A stretch of 64,000 nucleotides of DNA from Amanita rubescens (lineage: Eukaryota > Basidiomycota > Agaricomycetes > Agaricales > Amanitaceae). A program made the translations under genes and the position numbers. The DNA lies in the NCBI GenBank assembly GCA_015039365.1, contig WION01000004.1, positions 372,001 through 436,000 of the forward strand. Reading direction: 5' to 3'. Positions 49,424 to 62,741 of the stretch are shown piece after piece. The notes under the pieces were generated by a model. The model did no database searches and was not told the origin of the DNA. It saw only the letters and a list, made by a program, of their open reading frames with translations. The first letter of the stretch is position 1. Each line of letters starts with the position of its first letter.

Positions 49424-50593
49424 ATGAGCTCGATACGCAGATTTTCCATTCGTGTTCCTGCCACCTCCGCCAACATTGGGCCTGGTTTCGATGTTGTAGG
49501 GCTCTCTCTTTCCCTTTATCTCAACCTCACAGTCTCATATCCTCTACTTCCACAACCTCCGTATATTCCACCTACTCTGTCCTATGTCGGAGAAGGCGCC
49601 GATGAGGTACCTTTGGACGCCTATAAAAATTTGACCACCCGCGTCGCGCTTTATGTCCTGCGATGCAATGGAATCCCCCACTTCCCTTCGCACGTAACTA
49701 TTCGGGTTGACAATGAAATCCCGTTTGGACGAGGTTTGGGCTCGTCAGGTGCCGCCGTCATCGCCGGTGTCCTTCTCGGGGACGCCATCGGAAATCTGAA
49801 CCTCCCGACTGAGCGGCAGCTCGATTTTGCTTTAATGGTCGAACGCCACCCGGATAATGTGACCGCCGCACTGGTAGGCGGGTTTGTGGGTTCGTATCTC
49901 AAAGAATTAGATAAAGCTGCCAGCGAAGCGGCAAGCGTTCCGCTTAGCGAAGTACTTCCCGAATATCCTCCTGACGCTGGCGCAGACTGGGGAATGAATC
50001 CTCCTATGCCCCCTGAGGGTATTGGTCACTTTATACGCTTCGGCTGGTCACCCCTCATCAAGGCAGTTGCGATCATCCCCCAGTTTGAACTCAGCACAGC
50101 AAAAGCTCGCGAAGTGCTTCCGGAAACTTACTCTCGAAAAGATCTTGTGCGCCTTCCTGCTGAATCGTCTTACTGGCCTGATCATAGTTCTCTAATAGGT
50201 CTTTAATCTACAGCGGCTTGCTGTCCTAACAACGGCCCTTGCGCAAAACCCTCCGGATCCAGGGTTGATATACGAAGCTATGAAGGATAAAATTCATCAA
50301 CCTTACAGAAAGGCGCTGGTCTGTACTTTTAGATATTTCATCGATGAGATATTTAAGTTGTTTTATAGATCCCGGGTTTACCTGAAGTTACCTCATCTAT
50401 AACGCCTTCCACACATCCCGGTCTTCTTGGTATTTGTTTGTCCGGGGCCGGTCCAACCATTCTGGCTCTTGCCACCTCCGGATTTGAGAAAATCGCGGAA
50501 GATGCTAGGGTTATCTTCAAGGAAGTAGGAGTTGAAATTATCTGGAAGGTCTTAGAAGTCACAGGAGGGAGTACCGTGGATCACCAGGACTGA
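49424..50593 (+). CDS. THR1: Homoserine kinase (GHMP family)
   Basis: Phosphorylates homoserine in threonine biosynthesis, in the cytosol. ATG at 49424: MSSIRRFSIRVPATSANIGPG, the GHMP N-terminal motif. The ATP loop is PFGRGLGSSGAAVIAG, followed by MVERHPDNVTAALVGGFVGS and VAIIPQFELSTAKAREVLP. Two introns are read: one removing 50146-50201, which joins SRKDL to VFNLQRLAVLTTALAQ, and one ending at 50368, giving KAL|IPGLPEVTSS. The C-terminal GHMP motif is GLLGICLSGAGPTILALA. About 350 aa. Converges with the dynein gene 101 bp downstream. Confidence 0.95.
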
Positions 50594-50694
50594 CGTGTAT
50601 TAGAAAGACTATGTTTACGAAAGTATGGTATTGTACAGTATGATAAAAGACAGCATTGGTATCGCTCCCTCGGGTATGTAAACGTTAGAACGTC

Positions 50695-53600
50695 TCAGCC
50701 TCCTGCAGTCAAGCATATGGCCCTCATCGCTACAATTGAACTTGCGTTGCCGTCAAATGGAAGGTCGACCGTGAAGAGAACGTCACTTCGATCATGGTTC
50801 AGGTAAACGGGGAGGTTGACAAGATTTCCTCTCGAAGATTCCTCGGCCTGCACCCACCTGATTTGCGAGCTGTTCAGTCGAACCGAGTCTCCATTGTTGA
50901 GAACCAGCTTGTCCGTGCTCCAGGATGCGCCTTCCAAAACAAGACCTAACAGAGTCTTAGTTGCGATCTTTATTCGTGCATATGCAGAAGCACAATACCT
51001 TCAATAATGAAAGCTCCAGGATCATTGACCCGCTCTATATCAAGCCTGAGGTGCAATGTCTCGAGGCTCCACCTCTTCCTATGGGCAACAGCCTGTCTGG
51101 TCGCAGTAACATATGCTTCTGGGAAGAACAGTCCACCCAGCCACACTTCTACATTGCTCAGATTGTCGAGGCCTGCAATATCGTCGAGCTGTGCTAAACG
51201 GCGTGCGAAGTTTGCAATCCATTCGGACACTGCCATTACTTTTGGGACTTTGTATCGCCGCCAATGTTCAGGTATAGTTCCTATGTAGTATGTGATTTAG
51301 AACTCTTCGGTAACCGCGATGTCAAGACATACCTTTAGTTAGGCAACTCATTAGTGATCGCAGGTGATTTGTTTGCTTTAATTCTCCTCCACAAACTTTT
51401 ATAACATCAGCCAAGTCTTTGCGCACTTGGCCAAGCAGTTTTTGACCAACGGTACCTTCCCGGGCGAATAGGCGGCACATGGGATCCTGATTTTCGTTAC
51501 TGGGCCTGGGAAGTACATTGAACTTCTGGAATGGGCTTGAGGACAAAGGATTATGAGCAGATTTAGACACAGCTTACCGCAGGAAGTTGCGCTAGCCATT
51601 CCTGACAACGTTCAAGCAATGTTCTCATCCACGCTGGTTGTTGTGATGACTGCGACTTGGCAGCAGAAGCGCTCGCAGTGTTATCCTCGTCATCCGCCAG
51701 CATTCTCATACGGCGCAGGTTCCCCAGTAATGCATTACCTGATTGGACTCGGTTAGGACACTCACGAAGAGGCATGACTTGTAGAGTTACCTTGTGCGAC
51801 AGCAATCACTCGTTCTGCTGTTGGAGGCAAGCTAAGCCACGAAGGAGGCTCTCTATCCGGCAAAGCTTGGACCCATGACAAGAACAGGTCCAATTTCGTA
51901 CCATCCGGTGCGTTCAACACTTGTGTGCCAGCAATGGTTGGAACAAGATCAAAGTAGACATTATAGGCTTCAGGCTTGAATAGCGCATCAACGAACGAGT
52001 CGAGCACTCTTTGGTCGAAGTCACTATCGACTCGTCCACCGTAGACAGATTGCTTGATTAGTGTGCGGAGCGCATCCCATGGGATATTGGCCGGATCAAT
52101 ATTGGCGCGGCCTTTCGCAACGCGATTCAGCCAATTATCGATCGTACCAAACGCCGATGCCAGATCAGAATCGTTGAAGTCGTACGTCTTTGTCCACCCA
52201 AGTGGAACATAACGTAATCTTTCCTGTACTACGGCATGGAACCAAGCCAGGAGGAAGTATAGGCGCACTTTCTCGGCCGGACCATGTAATAACCGGGAAG
52301 ACGGGATGCTACGAAGGGAGTCTAGCATGTTTGCTTTGACACCTGGGGGAGGTTCATTCATGAAGAGCCGAGATTGGCGGAGGATGTTGACTGGGATTGC
52401 TGGATTAGCTTCCATAGTTAAGAAGAGACGGAAGTTCCGATGCGGATTCAAGGTTTGCAATTTCTTCTCCAGCTGTCCAAGCCATGATGGCGCTAGATGG
52501 ACATTCTTCAGTAGAACCCATGAACCTTGACGAGAAGCAGCCGCAATAACCTGATCGGCCAGTCCGAAGCCTTCCTGCGAGCCCATTGCGACGGATGTAG
52601 AGCGGGCGCCAGTCAATTTTACAAGATTCTCTACCCTGTAACTTGCATCATATCCTGTTACTGAGACCAATGCGATGGGAGTGGAAGCGGAGATTTCATT
52701 TGCGACAATTGCGTTTAGGTCATAGCTGGCCTCCTTGGATAAGTCGGCTTCGAACACCACCTTCACATATAGTGCAATAACTTGTAATAATCGATCAGGC
52801 CTGAAACATTTGATGATTAGAACTGCTCGAATTGCTTCAACGACCACTATGGCACAGTTAGATTTGTATTCTCCAGATTCCTTCCAAGCTCACCTGTGCT
52901 GGATTCCCAAGGCGTGGGAACACATAATTCTGGGGCGTCTGATTTCAAGAATGGTAGCCATAAATCTTCATGTTCAATGAAGTGCCTCTGAACAGGTTTG
53001 AATATCGCATGCTTAGAGTATGCATCTAAACGCTGCATTTGATCTGGCGAGAGAATGGGGTGTGGCTGGCTGCCAGTGACATTGGCAGCGGCGACACGGT
53101 CGCCACTTTCGAGCAGGAATTCAAGCTCGTCATTAACTTCTTCCAGGCCTCGAAGCTTCACTTGGGATAGTAGCACTGCCAGCATGAGATGATCACGATG
53201 AAGCAGTGCACGAGATGTTCGTCTGTACGCGACGAGGAACAGGTCATTCAACAAAATTTCCCGACGCCGATGGTGATCAGCAACGTTCTTGAGATTCGGG
53301 TTGTGGTGCAGGACATAGTCAAATATGTCGAGGAAGAATTGCAGGGAGAATTGATAGAAATGGTTCACCAAATTCGACTGTTCCAAGACGAAAAAGACGG
53401 AACTGCATGCTTGAGCGATGGGTAGGTATTCCGTCGTCACCTGCTCAACCTCCTTCATCACAATATCCGTTTCCTCCACCTTGCGCGTGATCTCAGCCGC
53501 CTCCCGTTTGAGAGTCTCGAGGGTGTCGATGACCTTGTCGTCGTCAAGGATGTTGCCCGTCGATTCATTCAGTGCTTGCAGGAGGAGCTTTTCGAGAGTC

Positions 53601-56600
53601 CGAAGACGAAGCTTAAACTCGCCTTGAACTTTCATGAGATCAGTTCGCTTCCGTTCAGTGTCGGGCCTTTCGACTTTCAAGACTTGATCTAAGGCTTGAC
53701 TTTGAAGACTGCTCCTGGTCATAGTGAAGTTGACAAACGTAACGCGACTACAGATATCTGGAGAGAATTCGACAGATGGGTCCCTAGTGGAAAGGAACAT
53801 AGTAAAAGAAGGAGAAAAGTCTATGTCCTGGCTGCCCAGACGGATCAGGACACGACCACCGGTACGACGGATTTCCCTGTTTAAGACTGCGTTCAATATT
53901 GGGTCCAGATGTTCTACATCTTGGATTAACAACGGATTGCCAAAGCGTAGCGCGCTTTCTAAGACCTTGAGGAATGCTTCGTCCAAGAAGCTTGTGACTG
54001 TGATCTTGCGTTCTTTATACTCGTTCAGTAAGAATTTCGTTGCTTGGCCAGTGGGATCAATAATGAGAGGGTATCGGTTGAATCGCTTTAGCATTATCGC
54101 GTTCTCGGTGGTTAGATTGTCGGAAGGAAGTGACTTGGATTGCCAGCTCAAACGGTCATCCGCGGTTGATAGATACTCTGTGAAAGAAAGCTCAGGCTTG
54201 TACTTAATGTTTGCCTCCATGAGATGGTTCGACCACTCTTGCCACATGACTTCTCGATAATGTTGATCGAAGAATCCCCCGTATGCCAAGAAAGCGGCTG
54301 AAAGCAGAACATCCCCTACAATGGTGCTCATTTCGACATCGAAAGTGCGACTGCCGGACTCCCAGCGTCCACGTTCAGATGAGAGACTTTCGAGCAACTT
54401 CATGCTCCGATCGACTTTGCTTTGTACACGCTCCATTTCAAATTTGATGGCCTGTATGTCGCTGATTAGAAGCGCGTACTCGTCTTTGTATTTAGCAATT
54501 TTTGCTTCAAGTTCTGCTATCATTTTAATGATCGCTTTTGCTTGTTTCTTCGTCTCTTCCGCTTGCATTTCTAGCGATTGCACCTCATTCCGTAGGGGTT
54601 CAACCTTGTCGAGAATTTCAGAGAATCGGACTTGAGCAATGACCCACTTGACAAGCGGACCACAGGCTTTGCTAGCACGCTGAACAGTTTCGAAGTTGAA
54701 TGACGGCCGACTTAAAAAGTCCTTCTTCATAATCTCGCGCAGCTGTTTCGTCATCTGAGCAGCCGTATCAAAATTCACGATGCGCTGTATAAAATCGTCC
54801 CTGCGTATGATAATCTGAATGGAGCGCCAACCATCTAGCTTGTGACCGAGGACGGTGCACACGGATTCCATAGCGAGTTTAACGGCCTCTGGAGGATTAG
54901 CCATCGACCGCACTTCTTGCAGGTGTTGACGTTTGATACTGCTAACCGCTGCCTGAGCCTCTAGGACAGCAGGTTCAGCGTCCGCAAGATCTGCCATCAC
55001 GACTGAGCGCCGTTGTTCGATATTGCGATCTTGCTCTACCAAAGCTGCTTGTATTTGAATCGAGGCCGTCTTCTTTTGCTCTGCTTCCTGTTGATCTGCT
55101 ACCATTCGTTTGAGTTTCTCGTTTGCTTCTGCATCTTTGGCTTGTAACTGCGATCGTTTAATCGCTAAGCTCTTTCGTAGATCCTCTACTTGTGTCACTG
55201 TATCTTTCAATTTATCCAATCCTACATGAAGATGGCGTTGCTGTTCCTCTAGCTCGTCCCGTTTCTCTGTGTATAATCTCACGTAGTGATTGATGCTGAT
55301 GGTATCGTTAGACATTGCTCAAAACAGCGGGTTTGCACTTACAAGTCGAGGTAGTGCCTGGGTGTGACATAATTATAACGGCCTTGTCTGCGACTCAACC
55401 TTTGATTTATCTGGTGCAATGACGCATGAACATGGACAAGAGCATTTACAATGGCTGTGCGATGCACAGGTGGCATAGTCAACCCGCGGTACGCAATAGG
55501 GAAATGCATGGGCGGCGCATAGGACTGCAAGTCAAGATCAAGTGATTGTGTAAATTCCATTCCAACTTGGAAGAATGCTTGATCTGACCAGTCTCCAAAC
55601 CAGTCCAGGACACAACGATTGAATAACGCCGGTGACGTGGCCGCTCGAGACGCTAAACCATTCTCCGGAGGGTTCATCGTGAACACGACATGCAGATTTT
55701 TTGCCACTTGTTGCGTAAACCATCGGTAGAGTTCTTCGGGGGAGTCCAGCATTAATCCGTCCCGTTGAGAACCTTCCTTGCAGGCCGTCATCAATGCCGC
55801 ATGTTCATCTCCTTCAAACAAACCAGGAACCTCCGCATTTGCTAGCAGAGTGTTCATCCGTTCCAAAAATCCAGAGTCCAGAACATTGGATTCATCCATA
55901 ATGAAACAAATCTTCTCTGCTTTGCAACCAGCTCGTCGCAGTACCGTCCGCAAATCTTCGTCGAAATCCTCTCCGGTATACTTATTGGAGACCTTGATCT
56001 GAAAGATACTCAACCCGTTCATCCACGCCACAAACCGAGATAAGGTAGTCTACAAAAAGTTTAAACCTTTGCGAGCCAAGCAAGCAAAATTATCTCACCT
56101 TTCCACTACCGCTGACACCGATTAGTAGCAGGTGTCCCTGAACTTGGCGGAAAACACGGTCTATACGCAGGACGTGGTCAAGAACGTCATTGAACAAAAC
56201 CAGTGGCACATCTAACTCCTCCTCGTAAAATACTCGGAGACGCGCTTTCGTATACTCGCGGAGGACCTCGCGATCCACGGGCACATAATACTTTGATGTC
56301 CAATTTGAGAACAGTATCGGTCGACCCAAAGCCTCGTCTCGGTCGATAGTAGGGAAATGCTCTAGAGAAACAGAGTCAATTCGTTCGTCTGTCCACATTC
56401 TTTCTTCTTCGGTGACCAGTCGATCCTGGAAGAGACGTAGAGCTTCGTGAGCCCAGATACGAACTAAGCCCTCGACGGACAAGACTTCCAACGGTCTAAT
56501 AGCCTCATATATGCCACGGACCCAGCGAGTAAGTTCTCTAGGACTGTAAACGTAGTGAGCTTGGATGTCCGTAGTGAAATGCTTTTGAGAAGCAAGATAG

Positions 56601-59600
56601 AAATCGACCATTGCATCTGTCAATGGTTCAGAATAAGCCCGCAGATTCGGAACAACTTTCAAGGCCGCTCGATTGTACGTTCCGTAGATTTGTTTAAGTG
56701 ACACTTCGCCTGGATAGTCAACCATCACCAATGGCGCATGACGAAGGAACCTATGACTAAGAGGCACACGGCCGGGATCTGTAGGCGGGTTACAGGCGCC
56801 AACGAACTGTATACGCTCCAACTTGATCCATGCCATATCGCCAGTTCGCCAGTAGCCTCCGCATTCAACCAGTTGACGAAGAAAAGAGATGACCCGCTGG
56901 GTCCCATACTTGTCCGTAGCCGGAAGATTGATTTCATCGCAGAACACTACAAGCCATCTGCCAATTTGGACAGGAGAAAGAATAACTCCGTTTGGTGTTT
57001 TTCTGAATTCGCAGTATTGCTCGAACGTCTTCATGATGAGCTCTGGCGTAGTTGCACTTGAGAAGTTTAATCCTACGACTTCCATGTCAGGTAGTTTGCG
57101 TAAAGCGCTGAATAGCGTCATCGTCTTTCCCGATCCTGGTGGACCGCATAGCATCATCGGCTTATGTTCTGATAGCCAAGAGTATAAGACGTCCTCATGG
57201 CGGACAGTATCGATCGTAGGAACAACGACGTCCGAGGCAGTGACCGAGTGTGCTTCGATTTCAATAGTTGGGACACGCGTCTGCCATGCAACCCATTCAC
57301 CAGAAGAGACTTGCACATCGAAGTCGATGAGAGAACTGCCTGGGACAAGCGGTGGGAGATCTATTCCTGTATGTTTGCTGAGATATTCGCCCATTTCCGC
57401 GCGCAAATCCAGTTTGGCGTCGCCCGAGAAGGCCCAGACGATGCTAACAAGTAATCGTTTAGTGACGTACTGCTCAGCGCGGTCAGGTGACAATGGGAAG
57501 TCCGGATGCTGATTATTGTATTCTATGATGTTTCGGGCGGTCTTGTTCAATAGAGAGAACAGGGTATTGAGAGCGCGAATGGTTGTGAAATCCATGATAT
57601 GTTCGATGGACTCGGCAAAGTTCAGAGCCGAGCTAACCAGGTCATCATCTGCAAAGTACCGTTCTAGTGTCGTTGCGACTTGTCGTTGAGTCTCCAGATG
57701 TTCAGCAAACGTCGAGTCAAGGGTAGGAGCTTCTCCACGACGCACTAGGATGTCACCTGCATCCTCATCCTCAGCATCTAGAGGCACTGAGGATAATGTA
57801 GACAAATAGTGTTGATAAACCATGGAAGGTTCGATGATGTCGTCACTGAACCATATCATACCACATCGACTGACGGTTGCAGGGGTGGCATACTTCAGGT
57901 GCTCTACTTCAAACATAATGCGAACATTTGGTGGAAGATTTAACCGTTCACCATTTGGCAGCGTGAGCAACTTGTTATCATCCAGGACACTGACAAATTC
58001 AGTCAGTTTAGGGACGTCAAAGAAGGATGGTCATTACCTATTCAGATTTTCAACCCATTCCGGATCAACGTCACCGTCAAAGATAATCCAATGTCTCTTG
58101 GTACTTTCGCCGCGAACGTCGTCGACAATCTTCCTCAGGACGTGAGTAAACAAGCCGTCCGTCCATTCCCGTGTAGTGGGGTCCAGAGTACCGTACAATG
58201 CATCTTTGTGCATAGCTTTAGGATCAATGACATACGAAACCCCTTCGGTCTTATCCAATCGTTCGAGCGCGGCAAGAAGCACTTGCCATGCGTTTGTCTT
58301 GCCGGTACCAGATGGTCCAACCATCATGAGGCCATGCTGTATTTTTTGTATCTGATACAACTGCAAAATTTTTGCAATCCATCGCTCTCCAGTTACGAGA
58401 CGTCGCTCGGAACAGACTTGCAAAATTTTCTCGCGTAAGGCTTCTAGATCTACGGGGAGATAATCAACGCCAGGGAATACATCCGCTAATAGACTATATT
58501 TGTCGGTCACTAATCACGACTCTTGACAAAAATGTCTCAACTCACCTGGTTAGAAGGGGAACGTCATCTGCAACGAGCTTAGGAACAATTGTTTCTGTGA
58601 CACTTTGAATCAAAATTATCTGCTCGGAGATGGCATCCGAGAGCACGGGAATATCATCGTCCGCCTTTCTTGAACTTTGCATGCGTTCTCGTTTAAGGAT
58701 ACCGGCGCTAGCCAAAACAGCTTTCAAAGCACGGAGCCCAAAATCGTAATGAGGTTGCGGGGAAAGTTGTTCATCACAAAGATTGAAGAAAGGCACAATT
58801 TTTGACGCCAACGATTCCGCAGTACGGAAGCCTTGCGAGAATAACATAACCTGGGCAATCAATTCTCGATCCGGGCGCGTCATTGCCATTCTGACCAGGG
58901 ATTAGCTTTCGAACAATGTAACCTGAGAACTACTCACGGTCTGAAGAGCTTGGTCAAATTGGGCGGCAGTTGTGAACGTCCGGCGTAATTGGGATTAGTG
59001 GTAATAAATATGCCTTCGAACATTGAGCATATTGAACAAACTGCTGACACTAGATACTTACCCATATTCTTGTTAAGCTTCAAGTTCTTCCCAACCAACT
59101 CAATTTCAGTGTTGGAGTCTTTTACCAAGCTAGCAAGTCCTTGCTGGATGGTTTGAACCTGCTGCGAGACGGCACTTAGAATCCGCTCCTCAAGTCGATT
59201 GAATTCGTCGAAACATCCCCAAGCTCCCACTTGACATAAACCCACGAATATGCGACCCATGGCTTGGAAATCGAAAGTTTCATCGCAACAGAAGACTAGC
59301 ACAAAACGGCCTAATTGTACTCCAAGAGCTTTGACGGACTCGGTTTTACCTTCCGAATAGTCAATGACCAGCCAATTTCGGAAATGAATTACTTGCCTGT
59401 ACCCGCAGGTCCAAACGGTGCCCCTCCGAGTTGAGTATCCAACGCTTGGGTAAGAGTCATATATACCCTATCGGTCAAAGGTGTTTGCACGAGACGATCC
59501 GGAACACCGAGATACTCCCAGCCATACGGAAACATGGCGTCAGCGACGTAGATGGCCAATCGTTCTAAAGGATTCTCGACAGTTTTGTCCAAGTAAAACC

Positions 59601-62055
59601 GCATTTGATACAACCACGCAAAGGCTTTGGAATCCAGGATTTGTTGCTGTATCACGCTACGCGTCACGTCTCGTTGGTGGACAAGCTCAGTTATGAGATG
59701 TTCGCACTTGCGTCGGGTCACAGGGCTGAGTTCCTGGAGCACAATATCTGCGAGAAGGTCCAGTGCCTGATGCACAGTACCAAGGGGGCCTTCTGGAAGC
59801 TGTGCGGCATCTAATGAAGCCTCTACAGACGTGGTCCACGCGATTTGGACCGCTAGCGTAACGAGCTGGGCGGGGTATTTCTCCATCCAAGACATGAGCT
59901 GGTCCATAGCCACTTGGGGACCAGACCCATAGAACGACTGTAGTTCCGTTACAGCGTCTGAAAGTAGATTCGCAAGTGAAAGTCGCATCATTCCTTCTAA
60001 TTTAGCCAACCAGTCGTTGATCTTGGGGTAATCTTTGAGCAGGATAGGTTCAGTAAAATGGACCTCTTCGCCTTCTCTAGACGCCATTCCTTGTATCTGG
60101 GTTAGATCTTCATCTAAAATGAGTGTCGAGATGCCGGCAAACATCTTTTTAAGATGTTTCATGATTCTCAATATATCTTTACTGTTTCCAATGATTTCCA
60201 GGAGGTCTTCATCCCCAACGAAGTAAAACCGCGGGAATGACGATCGTTCACGCTCGAGGTATTCTCCAAGAGCCTTCTGGATTTTGTTCAACAGATCGGC
60301 GAGGCGTTCGAGACTCTTCTGAATCCCAGGAATGTTCATCACGTCAATTACGAATGGTGACTTGTACACTTTCTTCATAACAGTCAAGAATTCAGTGTTG
60401 ATGTTTTGAAACCGCGCGCTTTCCACCGGGAGCAAATGCTTGATATCGGCACTACCGGAGAAGATACCTTCAAGATAGACCCATTGTCGCTGAACGTCAA
60501 TCCAAACATCTGAGTGACAATCAGGCACGGTTCATGCTAAAATTTTAGTGGCGCACCAAACAGAACATGAATTCGGTTCAGTTTCTCTTCCCATGAACTA
60601 GCCTACATTGATATCAGCAAGCCTCGAACGGCACGGAAAGGGAATATAAACCTCTTCTTCAAAAACTATTGCCGAGGAAGAATTAGAACGGTCAACTCAA
60701 GCAACAGAATCGTATTCTAACCTTTATAATATGGTGAAAGCTTCATAGCGGTTAAGGAGTTCAGGTTCTCGCCGCATTTGGTAAATAGGTCGTCCCACCC
60801 TCTAATATGATAAACGATTAAGATATGCATTATGCAATGTAAATGAACGAACCGTATGAGCCGACACTTGTTTTGATAGTTCACAAGATCAAGCGTGTAA
60901 CTTGTCCATATTTCTTTGACTTGCTTAATGTACTCTTCTAACGCCATCTGCATTTCCAGTCAGAAAGAAACGAGACAAAGAGCTGCATGTTATCACCTCT
61001 CCCTGAGCCTGTGTGATCACTTCTTTGATGAGGGACTCGTTCCGTTTGAGATCCATATCGTATACATTCCCAAGTGTCATCCTATCATCATGAATGAAGT
61101 AGTCTGAAAATGTTAAAGAACAACGCACAGAGTCATGCTAATCTGGGCCGGCATTTTCAGGACTTTGAAAAGTTGTTTCCAATGTCTGTCCTTCAACGCC
61201 TCTGACTTGAGCTCCAAAATGATCGCATTAGACTTGAGCAACCCTTTCAAAACATCTTGCACGTATTCAAAAGCTGCGTATTGCCTCATTCGCGTTGGCA
61301 TATCTTTGGTGGACGATAAAAGTCCATCAATTTGATGCCTAAGCTTCCGAGGCTGCACAGTGGCCCATCCAATCTCTCTGAGCTCGTTGATTTGACTCCA
61401 AATACCGGACAGTGCAGTCCAAACGGCTTTCAAGTCGCGGAGCTCTTCAAACACAGGTTCCAATCGCGTGTGCCGAACCAATTCAAGGTCAAGTGCCTCT
61501 TTGGCTCGACAAACGAGATCATACTCTTCTTGAACACGATTAAGCTTGCCTTCGAAAACATTTATGGTATTCATAGCAGTGTCTGCTCGCAAACTTCCTT
61601 GTACGGGCCGGGTCTGTTCCCACTCGAGAATGATATCGTTGATCTTGTTCTCAACAATCTTGTCTTCTGCCACGATCTTCAATTGCAGACCGGCTATTCG
61701 AAAATCTATTTAGTTCACCGTTTCCGGGAAGTAGACGACGCAACTTACCCAGTTGCTCTTGAATCGAATCATTCTTTCGCTTCAATATCTCATTGTATGC
61801 GCTCCATTCGCCGCGCAATTGATCGCTGTAGAGCCAGTCGTCCGGAAATTGAAATCTAAACCTTTCTAGCGTTTTCTCTCCACCCGCACATAGCTCTATC
61901 ATGGGACCCCATGCTTTAGATTTCTTCTTCAAGTCTTGGACAAACGTAATGAACGTAACAGCTGCTGCCGTTGATGAATTTGATGGAGCAAAGACCTGAT
62001 CACGCATGTTGGAGCTTAAGCGACACGAAGGGAACTATTAAACACGTACCTCCAT
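50695..62055 (-). CDS. Cytoplasmic dynein heavy chain, motor half without N-terminal tail
   Basis: Minus-end microtubule motor. Roughly 3,450 residues, homologous to about residue 1,200 onward of animal DYNC1H1. The ATG at 62055 ([18 protein letters not shown], first intron 61996-62049) or alternatively 62005 precedes [11 protein letters not shown] and FQFPDDWLY, then the linker ([38 protein letters not shown]). All four P-loops are intact: AAA1 [15 protein letters not shown]2 [11 protein letters not shown]3 [11 protein letters not shown]4 GVSGSGK. Stalk coiled coils and the microtubule-binding tip lie at about 55.3-54.3 kb, AAA5-AAA6 at about 54.3-52.9 kb, and the C-terminal domain ends CLTAGG at 50695. 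The tail (DHC_N1: dimerisation, intermediate/light-intermediate chain binding) is missing, and the adjacent SmE and PEX10 genes leave no room for it. Confidence 0.93.
59350..59396 (-). other. GC-AG intron splitting the dynein AAA1 P-loop
   Basis: Donor GCAAGT, acceptor GAAG, 47 nt. It interrupts the Gly codon of GPAGTG|K and restores GKTESVK in frame. The overlapping GT choice four bases later gives an immediate stop. Confidence 0.7.
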
Positions 62056-62211
62056 GCTGGGCTGTATCGCAGACGCGTCGCCCCAACTTCAGTTGCGAAG
62101 CAAAAAGGAAAGTACCAGGCACGTGGAAAAGATAGTAACCCTAACCCCATTAGCCAGTCCTATCCATACTACTCTCATCCCCTCCAGCCAAAACGCCAAT
62201 AGCTATCCATC
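62056..62211. promoter_or_regulatory. Bidirectional promoter, dynein / SmE
   Basis: A 156-bp head-to-head gap with a CACGTG palindrome (62120-62125) and, 11 bp on, a telobox AACCCTAA (62137-62144) followed by CCCC. Teloboxes bind Myb-type telomere-repeat factors (Tbf1-like) in fungal promoters of snoRNA and ribosome-related genes. Confidence 0.5.
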
Positions 62212-62683
62212 ATGTCTCACAATCGCCAGCAACGTGTGATGGTGCAACCCATCGTGAGTATCGCTATTATTACATGGATTATACTTATAACCTCGAACAG
62301 AACGTCATTTTTAAAACCTTGCAACAAGTATGTTCAACTTTTGACCGATCACTTGAACCATCTCAAAATTGATTGACTTTAGAGAACGAAAGTGGTCATA
62401 TGGTTATACGACAACATTGAAATGAGAATAGAAGGGAGAATCATTGTAAATTTGACGAGTCTCTTCATTCTCCACTGATTAACGATTTCCCTAGGGCTTT
62501 GATGAGTTCATGAACATCGTGATGGATGAAGCAGTGGAAGTATTTGTAAAAGATGCAAGGCCAAAAAGAGAACTTGGTAAGCTATACATGCTCCTTCACT
62601 TTGAACATTTTATTAAACATCAGCTACCAGGACGCATTCTATTAAAAGGCGACAACATCACACTCATACAACAACTACATTAG
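62212..62683 (+). CDS. SME1: Spliceosomal Sm protein E
   Basis: Member of the heptameric Sm ring of U1, U2, U4 and U5 snRNPs. Five short exons: MSHNRQQRVMVQPI | NVIFKTLQQ | RTKVVIWLYDNIEMRIEGRI | GFDEFMNIVMDEAVEVF... | GRILLKGDNITLIQQLH. Sm1 (IWLYDN...GRI.GFDEFMNIVMDEA) and Sm2 (GRILLKGDNI) motifs are complete. About 88 aa, close to the human 92. The second exon is only 27 nt. It converges with PEX10 (58 bp between stops). Confidence 0.95.
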
Positions 62684-62741
62684 CTTGCCGCGCACGACTG
62701 TACAGGAAAAAGTGCAACGACTCTGTATAGCGTACCAACTT

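Noticed and set aside
53189..54635. Long plus-strand ORFs opposite the dynein gene
   Set aside because: They mirror the strong codon structure of dynein on the other strand and show no family motif.
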